This document shows, one piece after another, positions 1 to 8,672 of a DNA stretch of 64,000 nt (position 1 is its first letter; each line of letters begins with the position of its first letter). Under the pieces are notes generated by a model. The model ran no database searches. It was not told where the DNA came from and saw nothing but the letters and a program-made list of their open reading frames with translations. Source of the stretch: Streptomyces pactum (GTDB lineage: Bacteria; Actinomycetota; Actinomycetes; Streptomycetales; Streptomycetaceae); NCBI RefSeq assembly GCF_002005225.1, contig NZ_CP019724.1, forward strand, positions 6,341,501 to 6,405,500, read 5' to 3'. The position numbers and the translations under genes were made by a program.

Positions 1-717
1 ATCGCCTTCGGCGCGGTCGGCGCCTGGATCGGCGCCCGCCGCCGGGGCGTCCCCATGCCCGCGTACGCCGACGCCGTCGCCCCCGGCATCGCCCTCGCGC
101 AGGCCATCGGCCGCTGGGGCAACTGGTTCAACCAGGAGCTGTACGGCAGGGCCACCGACCTGCCCTGGGCCGTGGAGATCACCTCGTCGGCCGACGGCCG
201 GGTACCGGGCACCTACCACCCGACCTTCCTGTACGAGTCGCTGTGGTGCATCGGCGTCGCCCTGCTCGTCATCTGGGCCGACCGCCGCTTCGAGCTCGGC
301 CACGGGCGGGCGTTCGCGCTCTACGTCGCCGCGTACTGCGCGGGCCGGTTCTGGATCGAGTACATGCGCGTCGACGACGCCCACCACATCCTGGGCCTCA
401 GGCTGAACAACTGGACCGCGCTCTTCGTCTTCCTGCTCGCCGTGGTCTACATCGTGCTCTCGGCACGGATGCGGCCGGGCCGGGAGGCCGTGGTCGAGCC
501 GGGCGCGGAGTCCGCCGGTGGCGACACCGGGGACGACGCGACGGAGGACGACGCGGACGCGGACGCGGGCTCCAGGGCAGCCGGGGACGCCGGGGACGCC
601 GGGGGCGCCGGGGACGGCAAGGGTGCCGGTGAGGCCGATGACGCCGGCACCGTGGAGGACGACGACAAGGACGTGAAGGACGTGAAGGACGGCGCCGACT
701 CGGCCAAGAAGGGCTGA
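1..717 (+). CDS. lgt: Prolipoprotein diacylglyceryl transferase, C-terminal part
   Basis: Lgt moves a diacylglyceryl group from phosphatidylglycerol onto the lipobox cysteine of prelipoproteins in the membrane. The reading frame is already open at base 1, so the N-terminus lies outside the window; 238 residues are visible. The Lgt signature GRWGNWFNQELYG lies at visible residues 37-49, followed by the substrate-domain segment ending TYHPTFLYESLWC and two hydrophobic membrane segments. After the last membrane segment (about residue 155) comes an odd cytoplasmic tail of about 80 residues, rich in Asp, Glu, Ala and Gly and ending in KDVKD repeats. Such acidic tails are outside the conserved Lgt core and may vary between strains. 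The family call is secure; the tail has no assigned role. Confidence 0.95.
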   Translation: MAFGAVGAWIGARRRGVPMPAYADAVAPGIALAQAIGRWGNWFNQELYGRATDLPWAVEITSSADGRVPGTYHPTFLYESLWCIGVALLVIWADRRFELGHGRAFALYVAAYCAGRFWIEYMRVDDAHHILGLRLNNWTALFVFLLAVVYIVLSARMRPGREAVVEPGAESAGGDTGDDATEDDADADAGSRAAGDAGDAGGAGDGKGAGEADDAGTVEDDDKDVKDVKDGADSAKKG

Positions 718-737
718 CCGCCCGCCGCCGCACGACA

Positions 738-771
738 CCGAGGGCGCCCGGAACTGACCGGGCGCCCTCGG
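738..771. terminator. Bidirectional terminator between lgt and the CoA lyase
   Basis: A perfect 14-bp inverted repeat (left arm CCGAGGGCGCCCGG at 738-751) with a 6-base loop lies between two convergent genes, 20 bases after the lgt stop. There is no T tract on either side, which is usual for strong GC-rich actinobacterial terminators. Confidence 0.75.
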
Positions 772-777
772 CGTGTG

Positions 778-1602
778 TCAGGACAGGGTGGGCCGCCGGG
801 CCAGCGACAGGGTGCGCTGAGCCGTCGCCACCACCGCCGCGTCGACGAACCGCCCGTCCGGCAGCGCCAGCGCGCCCGGCTGCGCGGTGGCCGCCTTGAC
901 GATCGTCTCCGCCTCCTCCAGCTCCCGCTCGGTCGGCAGATACGCCCGCTCGATGATCGGCAACTGGCGGGGATGGATCGCGGCACGCCCGAGGAAGCCC
1001 AGGGCACGGCCGTGGGCGCAGGACGCCGCGAGACCCTCCAGGTCCCGGGTGTCCGGATGCACCGTCTGCGACGGCGGCGCGAGGCCCGCCGCCCGCGCGG
1101 CCACGACCACGCGCGAGCGCGACCAGTCGAGGCCCGTGTCGCCGCGTACGCCCAGGTCGGCGCGGAGGTCCGCCTCGCCGAGGGCGATCCCGCGCAGCGA
1201 CGGGTGGGCGGCGGCGATCCGGTACGCCCGCTCGACGCCGAGGGCCGTCTCCAGGAGCGCGTACAGGGGCGGCCCGCCGGTGGCCGCCGCGACGCCGGTG
1301 ATCTGCTCCGGGGCCATCACCTTGGGCAGCCGCAGCCCGGACAGTCCCGGCAGCGCGGCCAGTGCCGTCAGGTCCGCCGCGGCGAGGGGCCCGTCCAGGG
1401 CGTTGACGCGGACGTGCACCGGCACCGGCTGCGGCTCGGTGAGCAGCTCGGCGGTGGCCTTCCGGGCGTAGTCCTTGCGGTCCGGGGCGACCGCGTCCTC
1501 CAGGTCGACCACCACGACGTCGGCTCCGGCGGCCAGCGCCTTGGCGACCACCCGAGGCCGGTCCCCGGGGGCGTACAACCAGGTCAGTGCGGGTGCGGTC
1601 AT
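778..1602 (-). CDS. HpcH/HpaI-type CoA ester lyase (CitE-like)
   Basis: A 274-residue TIM-barrel protein of the citrate lyase beta subunit/HpcH family, which makes or breaks C-C bonds in acyl-CoA or 2-oxo acid substrates with Mg2+. Visible hallmarks are VVVDLEDAVAP near residue 35, VRVNALDG near 65, LPKVMAPEQI near 95, and the metal-ligand segment with LLETALGVERA and GEADLRADLGV at about 118-150. The length matches the family. The ATG overlaps the stop of the CoA-transferase gene by four bases (ATGA), so the two are translationally coupled and it is the last gene of the six-gene operon. Malyl-, citramalyl- or other hydroxyacyl-CoA could be the substrate; the sequence does not decide. Confidence 0.85.
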   Translation of the reverse strand: MTAPALTWLYAPGDRPRVVAKALAAGADVVVVDLEDAVAPDRKDYARKATAELLTEPQPVPVHVRVNALDGPLAAADLTALAALPGLSGLRLPKVMAPEQITGVAAATGGPPLYALLETALGVERAYRIAAAHPSLRGIALGEADLRADLGVRGDTGLDWSRSRVVVAARAAGLAPPSQTVHPDTRDLEGLAASCAHGRALGFLGRAAIHPRQLPIIERAYLPTERELEEAETIVKAATAQPGALALPDGRFVDAAVVATAQRTLSLARRPTLS

Positions 1603-2819
1603 ACGACGCCCTCCTCACGCAGCTCCTTCACATCCGCCGGTGTCAGGCCCAGCCCGGTCAGCACCTCCTCGGTGTCCGCGCCGTGCGGGCGGCCCGCCCA
1701 GCGGATCGCGCCGGGGGTGGCGGAGAGCCGGAAGAGGACGTTCTGCATGCGCAGCGGGCCCAGCTCGGGGTCGTCGACGGTGGTGACGGTGTCGAGGGCC
1801 TGGTACTGCGGGTCGGCCATCACGTCCCGCACGTCCTGGACCGGGGCGACGGCGGCCTCGGCCTTCTCGAACTCGGCGAGTACGTCGGCGCGGCCGTGCC
1901 GGGCGATCCAGTCGCCGACCGCCGCGTCGAGCACGTCGGCGTGCCGGGCCCGGTCCGCGCCCGTGGCGAACCAGGGTTCGTCGATCAGCTCCGGGCGGCC
2001 CACCAGGCGCATCACGCGCTCGGCGACCGACTGGGCCGACGTGGACACGGCGACCCAGGTGCCGTCGGCGGTGCGGTAGGTGTTGCGCGGGGCGTTGTTC
2101 TGGGAGCGGTTGCCGGTGCGGGGCTGGACGTGGCCGAGCTGGTCGTACCAGGTCGGCTGGGGGCCCAGCACGGTCAGGATCGGCTCGATGATCGCCATGT
2201 CGACCACCTGTCCCTCGCCGGTGCGTTCCCGGGCGGCCAGCGCGGTCATCACGGCGTACGCCGTCGCCAGGGCGGCGATCGAGTCCGCGAGGCCGAACGG
2301 CGGCAGCGTCGGGGGCGCGTCCGGCTCCCCGGTCATCGCGGCGAAGCCGCTCATCGCCTCGGCGAGCGTGCCGAAGCCCGGGCGGCGCGCGTACGGGCCG
2401 AACTGGCCGAAGCCGGTGACCCGGGTGAGGACCAGGCGCGGGTTGACGGCGGACAGCTCGTCCCAGCCCAGGCCCCACTTTTCCAGGGTGCCCGGGCGGA
2501 AGTTCTCGACGACGACGTCCGTGGTCGCGGCGAGGCGGAGCAGCGTGGTGCGGCCCGCGGGCCTGGACAGGTCCAGGGTGATCGTGCGCTTGTTGCGGCC
2601 CAGCACCTTCCACCACAGGCCGATGCCGTCCTTGGACGGGCCGTGGCCCCGGGAGGGGTCGGGCCGGTCGGGGTGTTCGACCTTGATCACTTCGGCGCCG
2701 AAGTCCCCGAGCATGGTGGCGGCGAGGGGGCCGGCGAAGAGGGTGGCGAGGTCGAGGACGCGCAGGCCGGCCAGGGGAGGCGGGGCGGGAGCGGGGGGAG
2801 TCACGACGGGCCGGGGCAT
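1599..2819 (-). CDS. CaiB/BaiF family CoA-transferase
   Basis: A class III CoA-transferase of 406 residues, close to the usual 380-430, which moves CoA between carboxylic acids. It opens with PLAGLRVLDLATLFAGPLAA, continues with the nucleotide-contact segment GAEVIKVEHPDRPDPSRGHGP and VVENFRPGTLEKWGLGW, and ends with the family C-terminal pattern of a VQDVRDVMADPQ segment. The ATG at 2819 was chosen because it begins the conserved core; the open frame further upstream is antisense-type noise inside the next gene. It overlaps the stop of the upstream ADP-ribosylglycohydrolase gene by 19 bases and feeds directly into the CoA lyase, suggesting that acid activation by one enzyme is followed by C-C cleavage by the other. 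Confidence 0.88.
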   Translation of the reverse strand: MPRPVVTPPAPAPPPLAGLRVLDLATLFAGPLAATMLGDFGAEVIKVEHPDRPDPSRGHGPSKDGIGLWWKVLGRNKRTITLDLSRPAGRTTLLRLAATTDVVVENFRPGTLEKWGLGWDELSAVNPRLVLTRVTGFGQFGPYARRPGFGTLAEAMSGFAAMTGEPDAPPTLPPFGLADSIAALATAYAVMTALAARERTGEGQVVDMAIIEPILTVLGPQPTWYDQLGHVQPRTGNRSQNNAPRNTYRTADGTWVAVSTSAQSVAERVMRLVGRPELIDEPWFATGADRARHADVLDAAVGDWIARHGRADVLAEFEKAEAAVAPVQDVRDVMADPQYQALDTVTTVDDPELGPLRMQNVLFRLSATPGAIRWAGRPHGADTEEVLTGLGLTPADVKELREEGVV

Positions 2820-4174
2820 GGGCGGGTGGCCTCCGTGTGGGTGAGGTGGGCGAGGGTGTCGAAGCCGGTGCCCGCGAAATCGCCGACCGAGGTGGCGAGG
2901 CGGTTCTTGAGCGGGGCCGTCCAGTGCTCGGGCAGCGCGGCCGGTGAACCGGCGAGGAGGCCGGCGACGCTGCCGGCGGTGGCGCCGTTGGAGTCGGTGT
3001 CCCAGCCTCCCGAGACGACGCGGGAGACCGAGCCGGTGAAGTCGCCGTCCGCGTGGGTGAGGGCGGCGGCGGTCAGGGCGGTGTTGGGGACGGCGTGGAC
3101 CCAGTGGTGGCTGGGGGAGTGGCGGGCGTGCAGGGCGTCGACGACCGTGTCGAAGTCGGGGTGCGTGCGGGCGAGGCCGATGGCCTGTCCGACGGCTTCG
3201 GCGAGGCGGGAGCCGGACGGTACGACCGCGAGGCCGGCGCGCAGACAGGCGTGGACGTCGTGTGTGCCGGCGGCGGCGGTGGCGATGACGGCCGCCGCGA
3301 ACATGGCCGCATAGACGCCGTTGGCGGTGTGGGTGAGGGTCGCGTCGCGGTGGGCCTGCTCGGCGGCGGCGGCCGGGTCGCCGGGGTTGGTCCAGCCGTG
3401 CACGTCGGCGCGGATCAGGGCGCCGATCCACTCGCGGAAGGGGTTGCGGTGGCGGGCGGTGTGCGGGGGTTCGAGGCCGGTGAGGAGGTTGCGGTAGGCG
3501 ATGCGTTCGGCGGTGAAGGTGCGGCCGGCGGGGAGCTCGTCGAGCCAGACGCGGGCGACGTCGGCGGTGGTGAAGGCCCTGCCGTGGCGCTGGAGGAGCA
3601 GGAGGTTGAGCAGGGGGTAGTCGAGGTCGTCGTCCTCGGGCATGCCGTCGATGTTCTCGGCGAGGGAGGTGGGGGCGGAGCGGCGGTTCCAGGGGTATGC
3701 GGCGGTGAGGTCCTCGGGGAGGCCACGGGCGGTGAAGTAGGTGGTCGGGGGCCAGTTGCCGGCGGCCCGGGCGAGGAGGCGGATGCCGGTCAGGGGGAGC
3801 TTCTCGACGGGCTTGCCCAGGAGGCAGCCGGCGGCCCGGCCGAGCCAGGCGGCTTCCAGGCGGGCCGGTGACACGGTCGCGGGGCGGGGTGCGGGCCAGT
3901 CGGGACACAGGGGCCTGATCCGGTCGAGGTCCGTCGGTTCCTCGTCCGCCGAAGGGCTGGGCAGGGCGGCCAGTTCGTCCAGCAGGTCTGCCGCCAGGAG
4001 GCGGAGGCCGGGGGAGGCCGGCCGCGCGGACGCGCCCGCCCGGGCGGGGGCCTCGCCGCCGCCCGCCGCTCTCCAGCGGGCCGCGATCGCCGACGGGTCG
4101 CGGCCGTCCTGCGCCGCCTGGCGCAGTTCGTGGCCGATCAGGTCCTCGGGCTGGACCCAGGTCAGCCGGAGCAC
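2801..4174 (-). CDS. ADP-ribosylglycohydrolase family protein, paralogue 1
   Basis: A 457-residue member of the ADP-ribosylglycohydrolase (DraG/ARH) fold family; known members remove ADP-ribose from protein side chains or small molecules with two Mg2+ ions. The N-terminal ~90 residues are extra and begin LTWVQPEDLIGHELRQA. The catalytic core starts at LEAAWLGRAAGCLLGKPVEKLPL, has an acidic metal segment NIDGMPEDDDLDYPLLNL, and the C-terminal metal motif SGGWDTDSNGATAGSVAGLLAG. The GTG at 4174 is chosen because it overlaps the upstream gene's stop by 13 bases and starts a homogeneous domain. It is the fourth gene of the operon and the third ARH homologue downstream of another. The substrate is unknown. 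Confidence 0.85.
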   Translation of the reverse strand: MLRLTWVQPEDLIGHELRQAAQDGRDPSAIAARWRAAGGGEAPARAGASARPASPGLRLLAADLLDELAALPSPSADEEPTDLDRIRPLCPDWPAPRPATVSPARLEAAWLGRAAGCLLGKPVEKLPLTGIRLLARAAGNWPPTTYFTARGLPEDLTAAYPWNRRSAPTSLAENIDGMPEDDDLDYPLLNLLLLQRHGRAFTTADVARVWLDELPAGRTFTAERIAYRNLLTGLEPPHTARHRNPFREWIGALIRADVHGWTNPGDPAAAAEQAHRDATLTHTANGVYAAMFAAAVIATAAAGTHDVHACLRAGLAVVPSGSRLAEAVGQAIGLARTHPDFDTVVDALHARHSPSHHWVHAVPNTALTAAALTHADGDFTGSVSRVVSGGWDTDSNGATAGSVAGLLAGSPAALPEHWTAPLKNRLATSVGDFAGTGFDTLAHLTHTEATRPCPGPS

Positions 4175-5340
4175 CTCGCGCCTCCGATCGCGGTGAACGC
4201 CCGCTCGTGGACGCGGCGTCGCGCCACGTCGCGCTCGAAGACCTCCCGGGCCACGGTGGCGAGCGTCGCGGCCGGTTCCCACAGGTCGAGGCGGCTCGCC
4301 TCCGCGACTGCCTTCGCCCAGTCCTCCGGGACCGGTGAGCCCAGCGCACCGGCCAGCGCGCCCGCCATCGTGGCGATGGAGTCGCAGTCGCGGCCGTAGT
4401 TCACCGAGCCGAGGACCGCGTGCCGGTAGTCGCCGCCGGAGACGAGCAGCATGCCGAGGGCGATGGGCAGTTCCTCGATCGCGTGCAGGCGGGACGGGCG
4501 GCGGGCGCCGAGCGAGGGCGCGCGATAGTCGGAGCCCACGGTGTCGTACGGTGCCACCGCCTCCCGCAGCGGCACGAGCGCCGACTCGAAGTCCGAGTGA
4601 CGCGAGGCGGCTTCGCAGACCGCCTCGATCGCCGCCCGGGTGCCGTCCTTCGCCAGGGCCAGGCACGCCGCCACCACCGAGTCCGGCGTCGCCCCGGGCG
4701 CGCAGGCCGCGGCCACCCCTGCCGCGAGGACACCGGCCGCCTCACGGCCGTACGACGACTGGTGCGCGCCCGCGACGTCCAGGGCCTCGGCGTAGGCGCC
4801 CGCCGGATTGGCGGCGTTGACCAGGCCGACGGGGGCCGTGTACATCGCGGCACCGCAGTTGACGATGTTGCCGGTGCCCGCCTCGCGCGGGTCGACGTGG
4901 CCGTAGTGGATCCTCGCCACCAGCCACTTCTCCGCCAGGAAGATCCGCTGGAGGGGGAGCGCCTCGGCCTCCAGTTCCGGGATCCAGCGCGGGGTGGTCA
5001 TCAGGTCCGGGACCAGGTGCTCGGCGACCGCGTAGGCGTCGAGGTGGTCGCGGACGGTGTCGTACACCCGTACCAGCGCGTGGGTCATCAAGGTGTCGTC
5101 GGTGACGTGTCCGTCGCCCTTGTGGTACGGGGCGATGGGGCGGGCGGTGCGCCAGGCCTCGCCGTTCCACGGGCCGACGATGCCGTGGACGCGGCCGCCG
5201 TGGCGTTCGAGGATCTGCTCGGGGGAGTAGCCCTCGACCGGACCGCCGAGCGCGTCACCGACGGCCGCGCCGACGAGGGCGCCGGTGACGCGCTCCTCCA
5301 GGGTCGTCGTGCCGTTCTCCGCTGTGCCGGGTGTCCTCAT
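4162..5340 (-). CDS. ADP-ribosylglycohydrolase family protein, paralogue 2
   Basis: A 392-residue ARH/DraG-fold protein with a complete-looking active site: VGAAVGDALGGPVEGY near residue 28, HVTDDTLMTHALVRVYD near 78 (the DDT metal ligands) and NYGRDCDSIATMAGALAGALG near 330 (the GRDxDS ligands). The length is typical for the ARH core plus about 60 residues. It starts at ATG 5340, 33 bases after the stop of paralogue 3, and its end overlaps paralogue 1. Of the four homologues this one and paralogue 4 look most clearly competent for hydrolysis. Target protein or small-molecule substrate is not evident. Confidence 0.88.
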   Translation of the reverse strand: MRTPGTAENGTTTLEERVTGALVGAAVGDALGGPVEGYSPEQILERHGGRVHGIVGPWNGEAWRTARPIAPYHKGDGHVTDDTLMTHALVRVYDTVRDHLDAYAVAEHLVPDLMTTPRWIPELEAEALPLQRIFLAEKWLVARIHYGHVDPREAGTGNIVNCGAAMYTAPVGLVNAANPAGAYAEALDVAGAHQSSYGREAAGVLAAGVAAACAPGATPDSVVAACLALAKDGTRAAIEAVCEAASRHSDFESALVPLREAVAPYDTVGSDYRAPSLGARRPSRLHAIEELPIALGMLLVSGGDYRHAVLGSVNYGRDCDSIATMAGALAGALGSPVPEDWAKAVAEASRLDLWEPAATLATVAREVFERDVARRRVHERAFTAIGGARCSG

Positions 5341-5373
5341 GTCGCGTGTCGCCCTTCTTCCTTCTCATCCTTC

Positions 5374-6675
5374 TCATCCTTCGTGTTCGTCCTGTTCGTC
5401 CTGTTCGTCCCGACCTTCCCGGCCTTCTCGTCGGGACGGTCGCGTGGCGTGCAGGAGTCCGGCGAGTTCGACCAGGTCGGTACCGGTGAGGCGGGGGAGC
5501 ACGCAGCCGGGGAGGGTGCGGCAGGTCTCCCGCCAGGACGCGGGGATCGACGCGCCGCCGCCCAGCGCGCCGGTGAGTGCGCCGGCCAGTGCGGGAGCGG
5601 AGTCCGCGACCCTGGAGAGACAGGCCGCGGCCGGTACCGCCTCCGCGAGGCGGCCATGGGCGGCGGTGGCCAGGGCCAGGGCGACCGGTACGGTCTCGGC
5701 GGCGGCGATGCCGTAGCTGTAGACGTGGTCGACGATTCTGTGCTCCAGCAGCGGGACGAGGGCGAAGGTGCTCTCGGCGTCCGCGGCCAGGGCCAGCGCC
5801 TGGCGGGCGTTGCGGCCGATCTCCGTCTCCTCGGGCAGCTCGGCGAGCGCGGCCGTCACGCAGGTGCGTACGGTGGCGCCGTCGAGGGCGCACGCCAGTG
5901 CCGCCGCCATGGCCCGGGCGCCGTGTACGCCGTCGCCGTCCTGGGTGTAGCGGGCGTCGAACTCGGCGAGGTCGGCGGCGAGTCGCGGGGCGCCCGGATG
6001 GGCGACGGCGAGGACGCAGGCCCGGACGCAGGCGGCGTCGTCGAAGTAGTGCGGGTTGTCGTGGCCGGTGGCGGGCGGGCGCAGGCCGGTGGCGAGGTTG
6101 CCGAGTCCGGCCCTGACCGAGATGCGGGCCCGCAGTGGCAGCACCGCCGACTCGGTCTCCGGGGCGCGCTCCGTCGCCGCCGCCACCTCGCTGGCGACGG
6201 CGTTCCAGGTCAGGTCGATCGCCGCCCGCATCCGGCGTTCCCGGCTGAGGTCCCCGAGCGCGCTGTCGTCCCCGGCGCGCAGCACCGCCTCCGCCGCGAA
6301 CGCCGCCCACTCGGCATCGTCGGACGGGCCCAGGCGCAGCGGCTCCGGGGGCTGGTTCAGGGCGATGGGCACGGGGAGGGTGGTGGTCGCGTTCTGCTCG
6401 GCGAAGGTGTCCAGCTCGCGGGTGAGGCGCCGGGTCCACTCGGGCATCCGGGCCGCCCGGTGCCGGGCGGCGGGCCAGCCGGCGGCGTCCCCCGCGGCGA
6501 GGCCGAGGAGGAGCCCTTCGATGCGGTCGGGCCGTGTCACGGGGAGGGCCGGTGCGGCGGCTTCGGCCCCCGGCCGGTGCCCGCTCCCGGCGGACCCGGC
6601 CTCCGCCGGCGCGCCGGGCGGGGCGACGTACGCGGTGGTGACCGGTTCCTCACCGCCGGGACGTGCCCTGCTCAC
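5374..6675 (-). CDS. ADP-ribosylglycohydrolase-like protein with degenerate metal site, paralogue 3
   Basis: A 433-residue protein with the same overall plan as its neighbours: IEGLLLGLAAGDAAGW near residue 45 and a helical C-terminal half. The key motifs are altered. Where active paralogues have DDT-E at the first metal site this one has DDAEWAAF, and where they have GRDxDT/S this one has SRVADSAPALAGALTGALGG, so the first Asp of the C-terminal site is Val and a Thr is lost from the N-terminal site. It starts at GTG 6675, which overlaps the stop of paralogue 4 as GTGA; the tail is a run of Asp/Glu-Gln repeats (DEQDEQDE). It may bind but not cleave ADP-ribose, or use a different substrate. 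Confidence 0.78.
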   Translation of the reverse strand: MSRARPGGEEPVTTAYVAPPGAPAEAGSAGSGHRPGAEAAAPALPVTRPDRIEGLLLGLAAGDAAGWPAARHRAARMPEWTRRLTRELDTFAEQNATTTLPVPIALNQPPEPLRLGPSDDAEWAAFAAEAVLRAGDDSALGDLSRERRMRAAIDLTWNAVASEVAAATERAPETESAVLPLRARISVRAGLGNLATGLRPPATGHDNPHYFDDAACVRACVLAVAHPGAPRLAADLAEFDARYTQDGDGVHGARAMAAALACALDGATVRTCVTAALAELPEETEIGRNARQALALAADAESTFALVPLLEHRIVDHVYSYGIAAAETVPVALALATAAHGRLAEAVPAAACLSRVADSAPALAGALTGALGGGASIPASWRETCRTLPGCVLPRLTGTDLVELAGLLHATRPSRREGREGRDEQDEQDEHEG

Positions 6676-8672
6676 GGCGTCACCCCGGCCGCCGCGTCGC
6701 CGTCCGGCGCGGGCGCGGGCCCCCCGTCTCCTGCGGGGCCCGCCTCCGGTGCGGCCGCGCCGCGCGGGGCTGGACGCCGGTCCGCTGCCGTGGGGGTGTC
6801 GTTCCGTGCGGGGGCGTCGTGTGCTGGGGGTGGGCGGTGCGGGCCTGCTTGTGGGCGCGCGTCGCCTGGTGCCGGACCGAGCCCGTCGTCGAGTCGGGCG
6901 AGCCCGTCGGCGGGTGTCGGAGCGGGCCCGTCGCCCGGTGCCGGCCGTGGCTCGTACCCCGGCGCGGGCTGCCGCCCGTGCTCTGGTGCGGGCGCTGAGG
7001 TGGGCGTCGGCCCGGGCTCTGGTGCGGGCAGCGGCCCCGGCTCTGGTGCGGGCTGCCGCCCGGGCTCTGGTGCGGGCGCTGAGGTGGGCGTCGGCTCGGG
7101 CTCTGGTGCGGGCCGCGGCCCGTGCTCTGGTGCGGGCGCTGAGGTGGGCGTCGGCTCGGGCTCTGGTGCGGGCCGCGGCCCGTGCTCTGGTGCGGGCGCT
7201 GAGGTGGGCGTCGGCCCGGGCTCTGGTGCGGGCAGCGGCCCCGGCTCTGGTGCGGGCTGCCGCCCGGGCTCTGGTGCGGGCGCTGAGGTGGGCGTCGGCT
7301 CGGGCTCTGGTGCGGGCCGCGGCCTGGGCTCTGGTGCGGGCGCTGAGGTGGGCGTCGGCTCGGGCTCTGGTGCGGGCCGCGGCCCGGGCTCTGGTGCGGG
7401 CGCTGAGGTGGGCGTCGGCCCGGGCTCTGGTGCGGGCAGCGGCCCCGGCTCTGGTGCGGGCTGCCGCCCGGGCTCCGGTGTGGGCCCTGAGGTGGGTGTC
7501 GGCCCGGGGTGCGGTGCGGGCGTCGGCCCGGTGGGGGCCGCGCCGACGGGGCACGGTACGGAACCGGTGTGCGGTGCGGGGCGTTCGGCCTGGGCCGGGG
7601 TGTGGCCCCGGAGAGGTGGCTCGACCGGTGGGACGTCCCCGGGCCTGGTGGTGTGTGCGCGCTCCTGCGGCGTCTGGGCGCCCCGCGTCAGCAGGTCCGC
7701 CACCTCCAGCACGTGGTGGCCGGCCATCGCCGGCAGGCAGGTGCCGCGGGCCGGGCCGATGGCCGACGCCCACTCGGCGGGGATGGCGGCGACCCCCCGG
7801 GCCGCGCCGGCCAGGGCGCCGGCGACCGCTGCCGTGGTGTCGGCGTCGCGGCCCATGTTGACGGCCGTCAGCACCGCGTCCGTGAAGTCGCCGTCGGCCG
7901 CCGCGTACGCGCCGAAGGCGAGGGCGACGGCCTCGGGGGCCAGGTCGGTCCAGGGGTAGCCGCCGATGACCACCGCGGAGCGGACGGCGCGTTCGCCCAG
8001 GTGGGCCGCCGTCATCGCGCGGCGCAGGCAGCGCGCCGTCCAGGAGTCGTCCGGGACGACGGCCAGGGCGGAGGCCACGACCGCGACGGTCGGCGCCCCG
8101 GTCATCGCCGCCGCGACGCCCGCCGCCACCGCCTGGCCGCCGTAGATGCCCTCGCCCTCGTGGCTGACCGAGCCGTCGATCGCCACCAGGCGGGCCGCCT
8201 CGGCGGGACGGCCCGCCGCGAAGACACCGTAGGGCGCGGCCCGCATGGCCAGTCCGTCGCTCCAGGCGTGGCGGTGCTGGGCGGAGATGGGGGCGGCCAG
8301 ACCCCGGCGCAGGTTCTCCAGGGTGCCGCGTTCGCTGAAGCCCGCGCCCCGGAACGGGCCCTCCTCCCGGTCCGCGATCCACTCGTGCCAGGCCGTCTCC
8401 ACCCGGGCCGGGGTGAGCGCGGACCCGTACCGGGCCAGCAGCAGGCCCGAGAAGATCGCGTACTCGGTGTCGTCGGTGCCGGCCGGCTTCTTGGCCACGT
8501 ATCCCGTGATGCGGCCCCACCGGGCGCGGATCTCGGAGGGCTTCATGTTCTCGGCCGGCGCCCCGAGAGCGTCACCGACGGCCAGGCCCAGCAGCGCGCC
8601 GCGGGCCCGTTCGCGGAGCCCGACGGCGTCCCCGTGCGCGGGGGCCGGGGGAATGCAGGCGGTGGATGCCAT
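6672..8672 (-). CDS. ADP-ribosylglycohydrolase with long Pro-Ala-Glu repeat tail, paralogue 4
   Basis: First gene of the operon. Residues about 18-345 form an ARH/DraG-fold domain with GLAVGDALGAPAENM, the metal segment GTDDTEYAIFSGLLLARYG and NMGRDADTTAAVAGALAGA, all intact. The remaining ~320 residues are a low-complexity tail dominated by PAPEPGPTPTS-type units, encoded by near-identical DNA repeats, ending in an Ala/Pro-rich stretch. The ATG at 8672 was chosen over one 51 bases upstream because it is preceded by a good ribosome-binding sequence (GGAGAGG). The tail resembles extended linker or cell-wall-spanning sequence, but there is no signal peptide. Its stop codon is shared with the start of paralogue 3. 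Confidence 0.85.
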   Translation of the reverse strand: MASTACIPPAPAHGDAVGLRERARGALLGLAVGDALGAPAENMKPSEIRARWGRITGYVAKKPAGTDDTEYAIFSGLLLARYGSALTPARVETAWHEWIADREEGPFRGAGFSERGTLENLRRGLAAPISAQHRHAWSDGLAMRAAPYGVFAAGRPAEAARLVAIDGSVSHEGEGIYGGQAVAAGVAAAMTGAPTVAVVASALAVVPDDSWTARCLRRAMTAAHLGERAVRSAVVIGGYPWTDLAPEAVALAFGAYAAADGDFTDAVLTAVNMGRDADTTAAVAGALAGAARGVAAIPAEWASAIGPARGTCLPAMAGHHVLEVADLLTRGAQTPQERAHTTRPGDVPPVEPPLRGHTPAQAERPAPHTGSVPCPVGAAPTGPTPAPHPGPTPTSGPTPEPGRQPAPEPGPLPAPEPGPTPTSAPAPEPGPRPAPEPEPTPTSAPAPEPRPRPAPEPEPTPTSAPAPEPGRQPAPEPGPLPAPEPGPTPTSAPAPEHGPRPAPEPEPTPTSAPAPEHGPRPAPEPEPTPTSAPAPEPGRQPAPEPGPLPAPEPGPTPTSAPAPEHGRQPAPGYEPRPAPGDGPAPTPADGLARLDDGLGPAPGDARPQAGPHRPPPAHDAPARNDTPTAADRRPAPRGAAAPEAGPAGDGGPAPAPDGDAAAGVTP
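6968..7498. repeat. Tandem repeats coding the Pro-rich tail
   Basis: About 500 bp of tandem repetition based on a short core (GGCTCTGGTGCGGGC on the plus strand) arranged in higher-order units. Bases 7081-7140 and 7141-7200 are identical 60-mers, and a longer block around 7000-7080 recurs near 7201-7290 and 7411-7470. The period keeps the minus-strand frame open, so copy-number changes in multiples of the unit would only lengthen or shorten the tail of the overlapping gene. Confidence 0.9.

Noticed and set aside
4420..7959. A very long open frame of over 1100 codons on the plus strand.
   Set aside because: It runs antisense through three ADP-ribosylglycohydrolase genes, has Arg/Gly/Val-rich low-quality sequence and arises from GC-rich codon bias and the repeat array.
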